The notes under the pieces were generated by a model. It was given only the letters and a program-made list of their open reading frames with translations, had not been told where the DNA came from and made no database searches. A stretch of 64,000 bases of DNA, taken from contig NMRA01000120.1 in the NCBI GenBank assembly GCA_002633005.1, positions 1-64,000 on the forward strand, in the 5' to 3' direction. Positions 63,629 through 64,000 of this stretch are shown piece after piece. Origin of the DNA: Phoronis australis (lineage: Eukaryota; Phoronida; Phoronidae). Positions within the stretch are counted from its first letter, which is position 1; each line of letters begins with the position of its first letter. Both the position numbers and the translations under genes were made by a program.

Positions 63629-64000
63629 TTACAGCCACTTTTTAATATTTACTTTAAAGGTAGTAATTGAATTGGACCGTTTAATTTCTGGGCTAAAAGA
63701 ATTCCATATTATAGCAGCTGCATAGATAAAAGATCTCTTGCCCGTCTCGGTTTTAATTTTTTTAGAATAAACATTGCCAGCAACAGAAGAACGTGCAGAA
63801 TATACAGCCTGGCTGCTATTGAATTTACTGCTGAGATATGCTGGAGCCAAGCCATTGATACATCTGTACATACAACAGGCAGAGAGATATTTATTTCTTT
63901 GTCTTATTTTCATAAATCCCAGCTTGGAATACAAGTCATCAACCCTAGTGTCCCTAATTTTAGTACCCAGGATAGCCCTGGTGGCTCTATTGCCTGACCA
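63629..64000 (-). pseudogene. Non-LTR retrotransposon, reverse-transcriptase ORF 3' end
   Basis: The - strand frame enters from the right edge as GNRATRAILGTKIRDTRVDD, continues YSKLGFMKIRQRNKYLSACC, then AAAIIWNSFSPEIKRSNSIT and FKVNIKKWL, stop at 63629-63631. The W-NSF-P-IK-S-S-TFK-xxK-WL pattern is the usual C-terminus of CR1/L2/Rex1-type LINE ORF2. It is intact to the stop; the rest lies outside the window, so whether the full ORF is intact is unknown. Confidence 0.8.

Overview
This is an AT-rich stretch of animal genomic DNA. Coding sequence is cut into short exons with GT/AG borders, introns run from a few hundred bases to several kb, and about half of the rest shows repeat structure. 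Only two protein-coding genes could be assembled from the sequence. They converge tail to tail. The first is a four-exon gene on the + strand (6082-10390) for a dephospho-CoA kinase domain protein (DCAKD-like). The second is a gene of at least 23 exons on the - strand (56286 down to 18512) for the polarity scaffold Par-3 (PARD3). Every exon join in both models keeps the reading frame, which is strong internal support. Bilaterian-type Par-3 blocks, Penelope-like and other non-LTR retroelement remnants, and many small inverted-repeat DNA elements fit a heterozygous marine invertebrate. The species cannot be named from this window.

Layout. 1-6057: no convincing gene; a weak pair of candidate exons near 679-1015, short tandem repeats and a duplicated block. 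6058-10542: DCAKD, from a 5' UTR splice acceptor to a poly(A) signal. 10543-18511: convergent intergenic region with an unclassified repeat, two duplicated blocks, a tRNA-like hairpin and a decayed retroelement fragment. 18512-56286: PARD3, whose introns hold a head-to-head pair of Penelope-like element 3' ends with hammerhead-ribozyme-like folds around an assembly gap, a 30-bp minisatellite, an 18-bp minisatellite born inside a small inverted-repeat transposon, two copies of a CAGGG-ended transposon, an 87-bp tandem array, and several palindromic elements. 56287-64000: upstream of the first PARD3 exon seen; a large duplicated block, then the 3' end of a non-LTR retrotransposon at the right edge. 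The conserved N-terminal oligomerisation domain of Par-3 was not found, so those exons probably lie beyond 64000.

Function. Par-3 organises the aPKC/Par-6 polarity complex at cell cortex and junctions. The three PDZ domains, the aPKC phosphorylation block and the basic C-terminal membrane-binding stretch are all present here. DCAKD belongs to the family catalysing the last step of coenzyme A synthesis. Nothing suggests the two genes work together.

Assembly note. Four of five isolated single N bases sit exactly between two near-identical direct copies (0.2-0.9 kb). This looks like unmerged alleles joined end to end rather than biological duplication.
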